Assembly (NCBI RefSeq): GCF_900177725.1
Contig: NZ_FXAT01000004.1
Span: forward strand, 372,001-436,000
From: Paraburkholderia susongensis
GTDB taxonomy: Bacteria; Pseudomonadota; Gammaproteobacteria; Burkholderiales; Burkholderiaceae
DNA length: 64,000 bases
Direction: 5' to 3'
This document shows, piece after piece, positions 54,762 through 63,534 of the stretch (the stretch's first letter is position 1; each line of letters opens with the position of its first letter). The notes under the pieces are model-generated. The model was given only the letters and a program-made list of their open reading frames with translations. It did no database searches and was not told the DNA's origin. The position numbers and the translations under genes are program-made.

Positions 54762-55220
54762 TCAAACAAGCCGTTTGGTGATGAACCGCCATTCGGCTTC
54801 TGTTACCGGCGTGATCGACAGACGGTTGCCCTTGGCGAGCACGCGCATGTCCTGCAACTCCGCGTGCTCGCGCAGCGCGGCAAGCGGAATCAGCGGAATC
54901 TTCTTTTTGAACACGACGTCGACAAGCATCCAGCGCGGCGTTTCCTGCGACGACTTCGCGTCGTAGTACGGACTCTGGTTGTCGAACTGGGTGGGGTCCG
55001 GATAGGCGGTGGACGATACTTGCGCGATGCCCGCAATGCCCGGCTCTGGGCAGCTCGAATGATAGAAGAGCACCCCGTCGCCGACCTGCATGATGTCGCG
55101 CATGAAATTGCGCGCCTGATAATTACGCACGCCGGTCCACGGCAAGGTGCGATGCGGTGCGTTGGCGAGGTCGTCGATGCTTGCTTCGTCCGGTTCGGAC
55201 TTCATTAGCCAGTAGCGCAT
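54762..55220 (-). CDS. EVE domain protein
   Basis: A 152-residue PUA-like protein. It begins MRYWLMKSEPDEASIDDLAN and includes WTGVRNYQARNFMRDIMQVG, GVLFYHSSCPEPGIAGIAQV and RWMLVDVVFKKKIPLIPLAA, the standard EVE sequence. EVE domains recognise modified bases in DNA or RNA; the human relative is THYN1. Bacterial single-domain members are widespread and their target is not settled. It lies downstream of the 6S RNA terminator on the same strand, as in many beta-proteobacteria. Confidence 0.93.
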   Translation of the reverse strand: MRYWLMKSEPDEASIDDLANAPHRTLPWTGVRNYQARNFMRDIMQVGDGVLFYHSSCPEPGIAGIAQVSSTAYPDPTQFDNQSPYYDAKSSQETPRWMLVDVVFKKKIPLIPLAALREHAELQDMRVLAKGNRLSITPVTEAEWRFITKRLV

Positions 55221-55330
55221 GAATCGAATTGAACGTTAAGGTTTGAACGACGCGCAAGAACCGGCGTGTGCAGGAAAGCGCGCAAAAAAACGCCTGAAAA
55301 CGGCAACTGAAAACGACACTCCAAAGAAAA

Positions 55331-55358
55331 ACGGCATCGAACCGAAGCCCGATGCCGT
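55331..55358 (-). terminator. Terminator of the 6S RNA gene
   Basis: On the minus strand AACGGCATCG and CGATGCCGTT form the stem around a GGCTTCGGTT loop, followed by TTTC. It comes directly after the 6S RNA 3' end. Confidence 0.85.
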
Positions 55359-55368
55359 TCCAGATAAG

Positions 55369-55548
55369 ATCCCCGCCTTAGCCGCTAGGCCGGCATCCTG
55401 AACCGAGGGTTCAGAATTGGTCGCAGTTAGCAACACTTCGGGTACATCAGACAGAGTGACGCGCACGCCCGTGCTACAAATTTCCGCAACCGTGCACATG
55501 GCATTGGTTCAAGGAATGTATGACCTTGGCGAACCAGGCAGGGAAGCT
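55369..55548 (-). ncRNA. ssrS: 6S RNA (about 180 bases)
   Basis: The minus strand can form the 6S shape. The 5' CCCTGCC (55537-55543 region) pairs with GGCGGGG at the 3' end (near 55371-55377). A conserved core reads CTGCGACCAATTCTGAACCC, followed by GGTTCAGGATGCCGGCC, close to the E. coli 6S 3' half. The 5' half has CCTTGAACCAATGCCATGTG. The position between zapA and the EVE gene is the usual betaproteobacterial one. 6S RNA binds the housekeeping RNA polymerase in stationary phase. Exact ends were judged from pairing only. Confidence 0.85.
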
Positions 55549-55730
55549 AAACCGATGAAGCTACAACAATCAACTTTAACGAAAGAACTCAAACGCTTGC
55601 CGCGATCTGTTCATGCGCTTCACAAGCAATGCCACAAATAATGCAAGCGCACACGAACATGACTCAAAAACACCGCGTTTGAAGCCACTTCGTTGAATTC
55701 ACGACCGGTTCCAGACCGGCCAGCTGCTAC

Positions 55731-56045
55731 TTACTGCAAGCTGTACTGCTGAATCACAGTGCCCAGCTGTTCGTTCATTTGCTGCATTGTACGCCGGATT
55801 TCTTCAGCGGGAAATGCTTCTCCGTGTCGCACGCTGTCCTGCAGCTTAAGCAGTTCCGATGCCAGCGACAGCGCCGCCATGACTGCAATGCGGTCCGTGC
55901 CGCGCACGTTGCTGCCGTTGCGGATCTTCTTCATTTCGGCGTCGACGCGAGCGACCGCCTCGCGCAGCGCGCCTTCGGTTTCCGGCGAGCAGGCGAGTCG
56001 ATAGGGCACGTCGAGAATCGATACTTCGATCTGCTTGGTGGTCAT
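55731..56045 (-). CDS. zapA: Cell division protein ZapA
   Basis: A 104-residue FtsZ-ring stabiliser. It begins MTTKQIEVSILDVPYRLACS, the N-terminal beta part, then a long coiled helix (DRIAVMAALSLASELLKLQD, AEEIRRTMQQMNEQLGTVIQ). Its ATG overlaps the stop of the upstream ZapB-like gene (ATGA), so the pair is co-translated. The 6S RNA gene follows on the same strand, an order conserved in many proteobacteria. Confidence 0.93.
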   Translation of the reverse strand: MTTKQIEVSILDVPYRLACSPETEGALREAVARVDAEMKKIRNGSNVRGTDRIAVMAALSLASELLKLQDSVRHGEAFPAEEIRRTMQQMNEQLGTVIQQYSLQ

Positions 56046-56401
56046 GCGTTTTCTCCGTGGCGGCTCACGTCGCTTTCTGCTTCGCCGGTTTCGGGCTGAG
56101 CGGATTCGAGCAGATCGAGCTGGTTATCCGGTTCGCTGCTCGCGCGTGCGCGCGGCAATTTCTCGAGAATCGCATTCAGGCGCACCTGAGCGTCGTCGAT
56201 CTTGGCGGACAGCGTATCGCGCTCCGCCTCCAGGGTGTCGCGCTCCTCGCGCAACTGCGCGAGTTCCGCGCGCGTGGCTTCTACGTCGGCACGCGCCTGC
56301 GCGAGCTGCTCTTCGAGCGCGAGCCGCGCATCGTTGTGGCGCTGACTGATCGCAATCAGTTTGCCGATATTCTGGGAGAGTGATTCGAGTTCGGTGAGCA
56401 T
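56042..56401 (-). CDS. ZapB-like coiled-coil cell division protein
   Basis: A 119-residue acidic protein that is almost entirely one coiled coil (LESLSQNIGKLIAISQRHND, TLEAERDTLSAKIDDAQVRL), with a short C-terminal tail. Such small coiled-coil genes directly before zapA are often called DUF904/ZapB-like and probably link ZapA to FtsZ or the terminus region. The name rests on position and coiled-coil form, not on clear ZapB sequence, so a looser division-associated role is possible. Confidence 0.75.
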   Translation of the reverse strand: MLTELESLSQNIGKLIAISQRHNDARLALEEQLAQARADVEATRAELAQLREERDTLEAERDTLSAKIDDAQVRLNAILEKLPRARASSEPDNQLDLLESAQPETGEAESDVSRHGENA

Positions 56402-56588
56402 GTGCAGCGTCCTCTAAAGACATCGCATTTTAGCGCGGAATATTGCAGGTTCCGATAATTGTCTCGTATCGAGACGTAACAACATCGCTTCGTGCAAGCT
56501 TTTTTCCGGACCATAAGATGAAAAAACGTTTGCGGATCGGACAATAACCTGCATCCAACGGAACCGCTCGTGCACGGATTGACCTTTC

Positions 56589-56617
56589 TTGACGCTCGGC
56601 GAGGCCGCTCCTAAACT
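56589..56617 (+). promoter_or_regulatory. Promoter of the cobalamin riboswitch-btuB transcript
   Basis: TTGACG (56589-56594) and TAAACT (56612-56617) are 17 bases apart, just ahead of the riboswitch. The -35 matches five of six and the -10 four of six consensus positions. Confidence 0.6.
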
Positions 56618-56626
56618 TGCGGCACT

Positions 56627-56860
56627 CTGGTGCCCGCGCGCGCTTTTCAGTGCGCGTAGTTAAACGGGAAGCAGGACGCGCGCGGTGCTCAGCAACCGTC
56701 GCGCGAACCTGCGCTGCCCCCGCAACGGTAAGCGACCGCATGTCGTCATGCAGGTCGGTCCTGATCGCAGGTTCGAGGTTCAACTTGCGAGTTTGCCACT
56801 GCGCGTTACGCGTGGGAAGGCGGGACCGATGTGTCGCAGCCCGGATACCGGCCAGAGGGA
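56627..56860 (+). ncRNA. Cobalamin riboswitch before btuB
   Basis: The leader holds the known landmarks in order: GGTGC near the start, AAACGGGAAG (56662 region), a central CTGCCCCCGCAACGGTAA, then GCCACTG, GGGAAGG and the B12-box-like AGCCCGGATACCGGCC at 56838-56853. This is the AdoCbl-type aptamer that shuts expression when B12 is plentiful. It lies about 100 bases before the btuB start, so control may be at translation initiation or by termination; no clear terminator hairpin was picked out. Confidence 0.92.
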
Positions 56861-56961
56861 GAGGACGTCCCCCGCGAAAACGTTAAACATCGTGGGCGCC
56901 TCGTTACGCGTCGGCCCGCGGGGAAGCAGGCCGCGCACGCTATCCACAGGAATGTCATCCC

Positions 56962-58995
56962 ATGCTGTCCCCCTTCGCTCGCGCGGCGCTGCTCGCTTTT
57001 GCGGGCCTGCCGCTCGTCGTGCATGCGCAGACCGACGAGCCCGCGGCTGCGCCGTTTTCCGCGCCGTCGTCCGCGTCTTCCGTGCCGGCCGATGCTTCGT
57101 CATCGCCATCGTCGTCCGCTTCGTCATCGTCGTCCGCTTCGTCATCGTCGTCGCCATCGGCTTCGTCCTCCGCTTCGCCTGCCGCGGCCGCTTCTCCTGC
57201 CGCAGCTGCGAATGCCGCCGCGAATACACCGGCCACGGTGCTCTCGCCGGTGGTCGTGACCGCGGAACGCGGGCCGCAAGCGCTCGCCGACGCGATTCCC
57301 GCGACCACGCTGTTCGATCAGCAGGACATCGCCGACACCACCGCGACCGATCTGCCCGGCCTGCTGCAACTAGCGCCCGGTGCGCAAATCTCGCGTACGG
57401 GTGGCCCTGGTTCGACGGCGAGCCTCTTCCTGCGCGGCGCGTCGTCGACGCAATCGCTGCTCCTGATCGACGGCGTGCGCGTCGATTCGGTGAGCCTCGG
57501 CTCCGCGCAGCTCGCGCAGATTCCGCTCGACCAGATCGATCGCGTCGAAGTGGTGAACGGCAACGTGTCCGCGTTGTATGGCTCGGGCGCGATCGGCGGC
57601 GTCGTGCAGGTGTTCACGAAAGACGGCGGCGATCATCCGCCGCGCTTCTATTTTTCGGTGGGCTACGGCAGCTATCACACGCAGACGCAAACGGCGGGCG
57701 TGAATGGCGCGCTCGATCAGGACGGCCGCACGACCTTCAGCATCTCGCTCGCGCGCACGAAGACCGACGGCTTCTCGTCGCTCAATCCGATCGAGGCGCC
57801 GGGCGCGAATCCGAACGCGAACGGCAATCTGAACGAGAGCATCTCGGCGTCGCTGCGCCACAAGTTCAACGACAAGTGGGACGCGGGCGTGACCTATTTC
57901 CAGTCGAACGGCAACAACAGCTACGACAATGCGTATGGCGAGCCGACCGATCTGAACAACCTCTATAGCAAGGTGCGTCAGGTGTCGGTGTTCGCGAACG
58001 GCAAGCTGACCGACTGGTGGACCACGCACTTCACGGTCGCCGAGGGCGACGACCGCAGCGTGTCGAACACCAACGGCATCTACAACGGCCGCTTCGATAC
58101 CGATAATCGCCAGTACACGTGGCAGAACGATTTCGCGCTCGCCGCGAACCAGAAGCTGCAGCTCGGCTACGAGCATCTCGACCAGAGCCTCGACTCCGAT
58201 ACGTTCGCCGCGCCCGACCGTCACGTGAATTCGGTGTTCGCGGGCTACACTGCGCGTTTCGGCCGCAACCAGATTCAGGCCAACGTGCGGCGCGACCAGT
58301 ACTCCGATTTCGGCGGAGCGAACAGTTACTATCTCGGCTACGGTTTTGACATCACGTCGCACTGGAAGGCAACCGCAAGTTATTCGGATGCGTTCCGCGC
58401 GCCGAGTTTCGACGATCTGTACTATCCGCTGAGCGGCAATCCGTCGATCAAACCCGAGCGCAGTCATTCGGTCGAAGCCGGCTTGCAGTACGCGTCGGAC
58501 ATGCTCGGCGTGATGCGTGTGAGCGCGTTCCAGACGCGTTATACGAATCTGATCAACTACGTGCAGACGATCCCCGGCATCTTTTTGGCCGAGAACGTCG
58601 GCCATGCGAAGGTGCAGGGGCTCGAAGGATCGTGGAGCGGTCATGTCGGCAAGACGGATGTGCGCGCGTCGGTGACGCTGCAAAATCCCGTCGACCTGGA
58701 CAGCGATACCGACCTCGTGCGGCGCGCGCGCCAGTTCGGCTCGCTCGCGATCAATCGCAGCATCGGCGGATGGCGCGTGGGCGGCGAGTGGATCGTGAGC
58801 GGCCCGCGTGTGGACAGCACCGGCAATCTGGGCGGCTACGGCATCGTGAATCTGTCGGCACGCTACAACATCACGAAAGCGTGGTACGTGAGCGCGCAAA
58901 TCGAGAATCTGTTGAACAAGGACTATGAAACGGTCTACTCGTATAACTCACCGCGGCGCGGCGCGTATGTCACGCTCGGCTGGCAGCAGCAGTGA
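56962..58995 (+). CDS. btuB: Vitamin B12 TonB-dependent receptor
   Basis: A 677-residue outer-membrane receptor for cobalamin. After the signal (ending near VHAQ) comes a linker of about 70 residues, mostly Ser, Ala and Pro, before the TonB box SPVVVTAERG. The plug follows (DLPGLLQLAPGAQISRTGGP, LFLRGASSTQSLLLIDGVRV, VEVVNGNVSALYGSGAIGGV). The barrel ends ENLLNKDYETVYSYNSPRRG then YVTLGWQQQ, without the usual terminal Phe. The long linker is unusual. It is the first gene after the riboswitch and heads the B12 block. Confidence 0.93.
   Translation: MLSPFARAALLAFAGLPLVVHAQTDEPAAAPFSAPSSASSVPADASSSPSSSASSSSSASSSSSPSASSSASPAAAASPAAAANAAANTPATVLSPVVVTAERGPQALADAIPATTLFDQQDIADTTATDLPGLLQLAPGAQISRTGGPGSTASLFLRGASSTQSLLLIDGVRVDSVSLGSAQLAQIPLDQIDRVEVVNGNVSALYGSGAIGGVVQVFTKDGGDHPPRFYFSVGYGSYHTQTQTAGVNGALDQDGRTTFSISLARTKTDGFSSLNPIEAPGANPNANGNLNESISASLRHKFNDKWDAGVTYFQSNGNNSYDNAYGEPTDLNNLYSKVRQVSVFANGKLTDWWTTHFTVAEGDDRSVSNTNGIYNGRFDTDNRQYTWQNDFALAANQKLQLGYEHLDQSLDSDTFAAPDRHVNSVFAGYTARFGRNQIQANVRRDQYSDFGGANSYYLGYGFDITSHWKATASYSDAFRAPSFDDLYYPLSGNPSIKPERSHSVEAGLQYASDMLGVMRVSAFQTRYTNLINYVQTIPGIFLAENVGHAKVQGLEGSWSGHVGKTDVRASVTLQNPVDLDSDTDLVRRARQFGSLAINRSIGGWRVGGEWIVSGPRVDSTGNLGGYGIVNLSARYNITKAWYVSAQIENLLNKDYETVYSYNSPRRGAYVTLGWQQQ
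57085..57200. repeat. Ser/Ala codon repeats in the BtuB linker
   Basis: Runs of TCG, TCA, TCC and GCT codons in units such as TCGTCATCGTCGTCCGCT encode the disordered linker. The units are in frame, so length variation between strains would be tolerated. Confidence 0.75.
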
Positions 58996-59034
58996 CGCAC
59001 GCGCCCGGTTCGGCCAACGCGTGAGCGCACGCGG

Positions 59035-60105
59035 ATGAACCGCGCGCCGGGTTCGCTGCCCGCTGCCGGCCAGGCCGTGCGCACGATGAGCGCGAAGCGC
59101 GCGGCCGCGATCTGGCTCGGGCTCGCGATCGCCGCATTGGCGGTGCTCGTCGCGTCGCTTGCGCTCGGCAGTGTGCCGCTCGCACCATCGCGCGTGCTGG
59201 CCGCGCTCGCGCCGCTGCACGCGTGGCACGGTGCGCCCGCGGGCACCAACGATCTCGCCGGCGAAATCGTGCGCACCTTGCGTTTGCCGCGCGCGGTGGC
59301 GGGCTTCGCATGCGGCGCGCTGCTCGCGCTCGCGGGCGCGCTCCTGCAGGTGCTGCTGCGCAATCCGCTGGCCGAGCCGTATGTGCTCGGCGTATCGGGC
59401 GGCGCGGCGACGTTCGCGCTGGTTGCGATGATCGCGGGCGGCGCGTGGTGGATCGTCGACGCGAGCGCGTTCGCGGGCGCCTTCGTATCGATCCTGCTCG
59501 TGCTCGGCCTCGCGCGGCGCGAGTTGTGGCGCGGCGAGCCGCAGGACACGTCGCCGCGGTTGCTCCTGACCGGCGCGGTAATCGCGGCGGGCTGGGGCGC
59601 GCTGATTACGCTGCTGCTCAATCTCGCGCCCGACAGCCGCTTGCGCGGCATGCTGTTCTGGCTGACCGGCGACCTCAACGGCGGCGCGCTGCCCTGGACC
59701 GCGCTCGCCGCGCTCGCGCTTGCGCTACTCGCGATCGTGCCGGCCGCGCCGCGCCTGAACGTGTTGTTGCGTGGCGACGCGGCCGCGCAGGCGCTCGGCG
59801 TCGCGGTGATGCCGTTGCGCTTGCGCGTGTATCTGGTGGCCTCGCTCGCGGCCGCCGCGGCGGTGACGACGGCGGGCACGATCGGCTTCGTCGGCCTCGT
59901 GGTGCCGCATATGCTGCGGCTCGCGTTCGGCAACGATCAGCGCATGCTGCTGCCGGCCGCCGCGCTGGGCGGCGGTGTCGCGGTGATGGGCGCGGACCTG
60001 GTCGCGCGCACCGTGATCGCGCCGGCGCAATTGCCGGTCGGCGTGATTACGTCGCTCGTCGGCGTGCCGGTGTTTCTGTGGATGCTGCTGAAGAGACGCC
60101 GATGA
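59035..60105 (+). CDS. btuC: Cobalamin ABC transporter permease BtuC
   Basis: A 356-residue FecCD/BtuC-type permease. LRLPRAVAGFACGALLALAG, RNPLAEPYVLGVSGGAATFA and GTIGFVGLVVPHMLRLAFGN are the classic family motifs, with about nine or ten hydrophobic segments. The gene starts about 40 bases after btuB and its stop overlaps the btuD start (ATGATG around 60102). B12 specificity is inferred from the riboswitch and neighbouring cob genes; the subunit alone would fit iron-siderophores too. Confidence 0.9.
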   Translation: MNRAPGSLPAAGQAVRTMSAKRAAAIWLGLAIAALAVLVASLALGSVPLAPSRVLAALAPLHAWHGAPAGTNDLAGEIVRTLRLPRAVAGFACGALLALAGALLQVLLRNPLAEPYVLGVSGGAATFALVAMIAGGAWWIVDASAFAGAFVSILLVLGLARRELWRGEPQDTSPRLLLTGAVIAAGWGALITLLLNLAPDSRLRGMLFWLTGDLNGGALPWTALAALALALLAIVPAAPRLNVLLRGDAAAQALGVAVMPLRLRVYLVASLAAAAAVTTAGTIGFVGLVVPHMLRLAFGNDQRMLLPAAALGGGVAVMGADLVARTVIAPAQLPVGVITSLVGVPVFLWMLLKRRR

Positions 60106-60980
60106 TGCGCGCTCACGCCCACGTCCACTCCCCGGCATCCGCTGCCGTTCTGAGCGTGCAGCGCCTGACGTTGCAGGCTGGCGCGCGCGCGCTGCTCGAC
60201 GCGTTCACGCACACGTTTTATGCGGGCGAAATCTGGTGCGTCGCCGGGCCGAACGGCGCGGGCAAGACGACGCTGCTCTCGACGCTCGCGGGGCTGCGGC
60301 ACGCGTCGGCGGGACACGTCGAACTCGACGGCCTGCGTCTCGCCGACTGGCAGCCCTTGCCGCTCGCCCGGCGCCGCGCATTGATGCCGCAAGGCGCCAA
60401 CGACGCGTTCAGCGCGAGCGTTCTCGACATCGTGATGCTGAACCGCTTCCCGCATCTGGGCGGCTGGGGCTGGGAGCGCGACGCGGATCGCGCGGCCGCG
60501 CATGCCGCGCTCGAACGGCTCGGCCTCGCGCAATTCGCCGCGCGCGACGTGCTGTCGTTATCGGGCGGCGAGCGCCAGCGTGTCGCGCTGGCCGCGGTGC
60601 TGTGTCAGGACGCACCGCTTCTGCTGCTCGACGAACCACTGTCGCATCTCGACTTGCATCATCAGATCGACTGCCTCGAAGCGCTCGTTGCATGGGTGCG
60701 CGAATCACGCCGCAGTGCGCTGCGCAGTGTGCTGCGTAGTGTGCTGTTTTCGTGCCACGATCTGAACCTCGCGCGCCGTTTCGCGACGCACGCGTTGCTG
60801 CTCGACGGCGAGGGCGGCGCGTACGCCGGCCCGGTGCGCGACGTGCTCACGCCCGCGTTGGCAAGCCGCGCGTTCGGCTATCCGTTGATTCTGATTCGCG
60901 ACGGCGAACACGAGGCGCTGATACCCGCGCCGCGTTCGCGTCACGAATCGCCTGCCGGTCATGACATCGCGTCAGGCTGA
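60102..60980 (+). CDS. btuD: Cobalamin ABC transporter ATP-binding protein BtuD
   Basis: A 292-residue ATPase. Walker A is VAGPNGAGKTTLLSTLAGL, the signature is LSLSGGERQRVALAAVLCQD, Walker B is LLLLDEPLSHLDLHHQIDCL and the switch His is in LFSCHDLNLARRFATH. A His/Ala-rich start (MMRAHAHVHSP) precedes the domain. It overlaps the btuC stop, so the pair is coupled. A short Arg/Ser stretch (SRRSALRSVLRSVL) between helices is repetitive and looks like an expanded loop. Confidence 0.92.
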   Translation: MMRAHAHVHSPASAAVLSVQRLTLQAGARALLDAFTHTFYAGEIWCVAGPNGAGKTTLLSTLAGLRHASAGHVELDGLRLADWQPLPLARRRALMPQGANDAFSASVLDIVMLNRFPHLGGWGWERDADRAAAHAALERLGLAQFAARDVLSLSGGERQRVALAAVLCQDAPLLLLDEPLSHLDLHHQIDCLEALVAWVRESRRSALRSVLRSVLFSCHDLNLARRFATHALLLDGEGGAYAGPVRDVLTPALASRAFGYPLILIRDGEHEALIPAPRSRHESPAGHDIASG

Positions 60981-61041
60981 CCTTTTCATTCCGATCATCC
61001 CGACATTCACGCTTTCCGTTTTCCGTTTCCCGCTCACACTT

Positions 61042-62103
61042 ATGACTCGCTTTCCACGCCCCGCCGGTTTGCCCGAGGTCGACCCGCTCGATCAGACGCT
61101 GCGCGCCGAGCTGCAACACATCATCGATACGCGGACCAAGCCGCCCGGCAGCCTCGGCCGCCTGGAAGCGCTGGCGCGGCAGATGGGTCTGATCCAGCGC
61201 AGCACGCATCCAACGGTCGCGCGTCCCGCGATGATCGTTTTCGCTGGCGATCACGGCATTGCCGCCGAAGGCGTGAGCCCGTACCCGCAAGCGGTGACCG
61301 CGCAGATGGTCGCCAACTTCCTCGCGGGCGGCGCCGCGATCAACGCGTTGAGCCGCGTGGCGGGCCTCGAACTCGAAGTGGTCAACGCGGGCATCGCGAC
61401 GCCGTTGCCGTCGGCGCAAGGGCTCGTCGACATTCCGGTTGCACGCGGCACGCGCAACTTCGCGCACGAACCGGCGATGACGCGAGCCGAAGCGCTGGCC
61501 GCGCTGCAGGCGGGCGCGGCGCGCGTGCGTCATCACGCGGCGCTCGGCACCAACGTGATCGGCTTCGGCGAGATGGGGATTGCGAATACGTCGTCGGCCG
61601 CGTGTCTGATGAGCCGCTTGTGCAGCGTGCCGATCGACGAATGCGTGGGGCGCGGCACGGGTCTCGACAACGCGGGGCTCGCGCGAAAGCGCAACGTGCT
61701 CTCGGCGGCGCTCGCGCATCACGCGCAGACACAAGCGCCGCTCGACGTGCTCGCGACGTTCGGCGGCTTCGAGATCGCGATGATGGCGGGCGCCTATCTC
61801 GCGGCCGCCGAAGCGCGCATGACGATTCTGGTCGACGGCTTCATCGCGACCTCGGCGCTGCTCGTCGCCGATGCGTTCTCGCCCGACGTGCGCGAGTACT
61901 GCGTGTTCGCGCATGCGTCGAACGAAGCGGGGCACCGGCGCATGCTCGATCATTTCGGCGCGCAGCCGCTGCTGTCGCTCGACATGCGGCTCGGTGAGGG
62001 CACGGGCGCGGCGCTCGCGGTGCCGCTGTTGCGCGCGGCGACGGCCTTCGTCAACGAGATGGCGAGCTTCGACTCGGCCGGCGTCGCGGATCGCGACGCG
62101 TGA
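61042..62103 (+). CDS. cobT: Nicotinate-nucleotide:dimethylbenzimidazole phosphoribosyltransferase
   Basis: A 353-residue enzyme making alpha-ribazole phosphate for the lower ligand of B12. Family motifs: TRTKPPGSLGRLEALARQMG, IVFAGDHGIAAEGVSPYPQA, GFGEMGIANTSSAACLMS and the catalytic Glu in LDMRLGEGTGAALA. The start giving MTRFPRPAGLPEV was chosen; the frame continues 81 bases upstream in btuD's tail without family sequence. It follows btuD by 61 bases and precedes cobS by one base. Confidence 0.95.
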   Translation: MTRFPRPAGLPEVDPLDQTLRAELQHIIDTRTKPPGSLGRLEALARQMGLIQRSTHPTVARPAMIVFAGDHGIAAEGVSPYPQAVTAQMVANFLAGGAAINALSRVAGLELEVVNAGIATPLPSAQGLVDIPVARGTRNFAHEPAMTRAEALAALQAGAARVRHHAALGTNVIGFGEMGIANTSSAACLMSRLCSVPIDECVGRGTGLDNAGLARKRNVLSAALAHHAQTQAPLDVLATFGGFEIAMMAGAYLAAAEARMTILVDGFIATSALLVADAFSPDVREYCVFAHASNEAGHRRMLDHFGAQPLLSLDMRLGEGTGAALAVPLLRAATAFVNEMASFDSAGVADRDA

Positions 62104-62104
62104 T

Positions 62105-62881
62105 ATGAATCCGCTCGCGGAATTGCGCTACTTCTTCACGGCGCTCGGTTACTTCACGCGCGTGCCCGTGCCGCGCTGGGTCGGCTACGAGCCGCATTAT
62201 CTGAACGCGGCGGCGCGCTATTTTCCGCTGGTCGGCGTGTTGATCGGCGCATCGAGCGCGCTCGTCTATCTTGCCGCGCTGCGCGCGTTTCCGGCGGGCG
62301 TCGCGGTGCTGCTGTCGATGGCCGCGTCGCTCCTCATGACGGGCGCATTTCACGAAGACGGTCTCGCCGATTGCGTCGATGCATTCGGCGGCGGCTATAC
62401 GCGCGAGGACGTGCTGAGCATCATGCACGATTCGCGCATCGGCGCATTCGGCGCGATCGCGCTCGTGATCGCACTCGCATTGAAGTGGCAAACGCTCGCG
62501 GCGTTGCCGCCGTTGCGCGCGGCCTGCCTGATGATTGCGGCGCACGGCGCGAGCCGCGCGTGGGCGATCAGCTATCTGGCGACGCTCGACTATGTGCGCA
62601 CCACGGGCAAGGCGAAGCCGGTCGCGCAGCGCCTGAGCGGTCCCGCGCTGCTTTGCGCCGCGCTGTTCGGTTTGCCGTGGCTGCTGTGGCCGGGCGGCCC
62701 CGGTGCGCCGGACTGGCGCTTCGCCGCGCTGACGTGCGCCGTGCTGCTCGTGTTGCGCTTCGCGATGGGCCGTTATTTCGTGAGGCGCATTGGCGGCTAT
62801 ACCGGCGATTGCCTCGGCTTCGCACAGCAGATTTTCGAATTGAGCATCTACCTCGTGGGGCTCGCGTGGATCTCGTCCTGA
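62105..62881 (+). CDS. cobS: Adenosylcobinamide-GDP ribazoletransferase (cobalamin synthase)
   Basis: A 258-residue membrane enzyme joining adenosylcobinamide-GDP and alpha-ribazole, the last assembly step. Motifs include FTRVPVPRW near the N terminus, GAFHEDGLADCVDAFGGG with acidic residues for Mg, and FVRRIGGYTGDCLGFAQQIF. Seven or so hydrophobic segments. Its 3' end overlaps cobC's start by 16 bases. Confidence 0.95.
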   Translation: MNPLAELRYFFTALGYFTRVPVPRWVGYEPHYLNAAARYFPLVGVLIGASSALVYLAALRAFPAGVAVLLSMAASLLMTGAFHEDGLADCVDAFGGGYTREDVLSIMHDSRIGAFGAIALVIALALKWQTLAALPPLRAACLMIAAHGASRAWAISYLATLDYVRTTGKAKPVAQRLSGPALLCAALFGLPWLLWPGGPGAPDWRFAALTCAVLLVLRFAMGRYFVRRIGGYTGDCLGFAQQIFELSIYLVGLAWISS

Positions 62882-63480
62882 TTCGTCATCCTGCTGTCGC
62901 GCTCGATCCGGGGGTGTGCTACGGCGACAGCGATGTCGCGCTGGCCGAAAGCGCCGAGGTGTCGTCGGGCGCACTCGCGCTGAAGCTTGCGACCTTGCAG
63001 GTGCCGGCCCCGCGCGTGCTGATCTCGAGCCCGCTCACGCGCTGCGCGGCGCTTGCACTGAAACTCGCGAACGAGTTCGGCTGTGTGCTCAGCCATGACG
63101 AGCGTCTGAAGGAAATGAATTTCGGCGCCTGGGAGTTGCATCGCTGGGACGCGATCGATCGCGCGCAGCTCGACGACTGGGCCGCCCATTTCGAATATGC
63201 GCGCGCGCATGGCGGCGAGAGCGTCGCGCAGTTCGCCGCGCGCGTGCACGCGTGGTTCGATGCGTTCACGCAGACGCGCGAGCGGTCGCCCGAGCGGTCA
63301 TCCGAGTGCTCGCCCGCGTATGTCGTCACGCATGCGGGCGTGATACGGGCGATTGCGTCGCGAGTGCTGGACGTGCCGCTTGCGCGTTGTCTGCACTGGT
63401 CGCTCGATATGACGGGACTTGTCTGGCTGCGGCGCAACGACGAAACGCAGCAATGGTCGCTGGTGCGCTGGAATGCGTGA
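62866..63480 (+). CDS. cobC: Alpha-ribazole phosphatase (histidine phosphatase)
   Basis: A 204-residue histidine phosphatase removing phosphate from alpha-ribazole phosphate, the product of CobT. The catalytic LIRHPAV, SSPLTRCAALA, MNFGAWE and the second His in YVVTHAGVIRAIAS are all present. It starts with GTG inside the cobS end, so translation is coupled. A short low-complexity insertion (TRERSPERSSECSP) sits before the last motif. Clustering with cobT and cobS makes the B12 role more likely than a general phosphatase. Confidence 0.88.
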   Translation: MDLVLIRHPAVALDPGVCYGDSDVALAESAEVSSGALALKLATLQVPAPRVLISSPLTRCAALALKLANEFGCVLSHDERLKEMNFGAWELHRWDAIDRAQLDDWAAHFEYARAHGGESVAQFAARVHAWFDAFTQTRERSPERSSECSPAYVVTHAGVIRAIASRVLDVPLARCLHWSLDMTGLVWLRRNDETQQWSLVRWNA

Positions 63481-63534
63481 AGAGGGGCGAGCGCAGGACG
63501 AGCACATGACGAGCGCGGCGGTGCCTCGCTGGTT

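Noticed and set aside
56461..56475. Small inverted repeat GTCTCG-TAT-CGAGAC upstream of the zapB-like gene
   Set aside because: Only six base pairs, and no regulator is suggested by the context.
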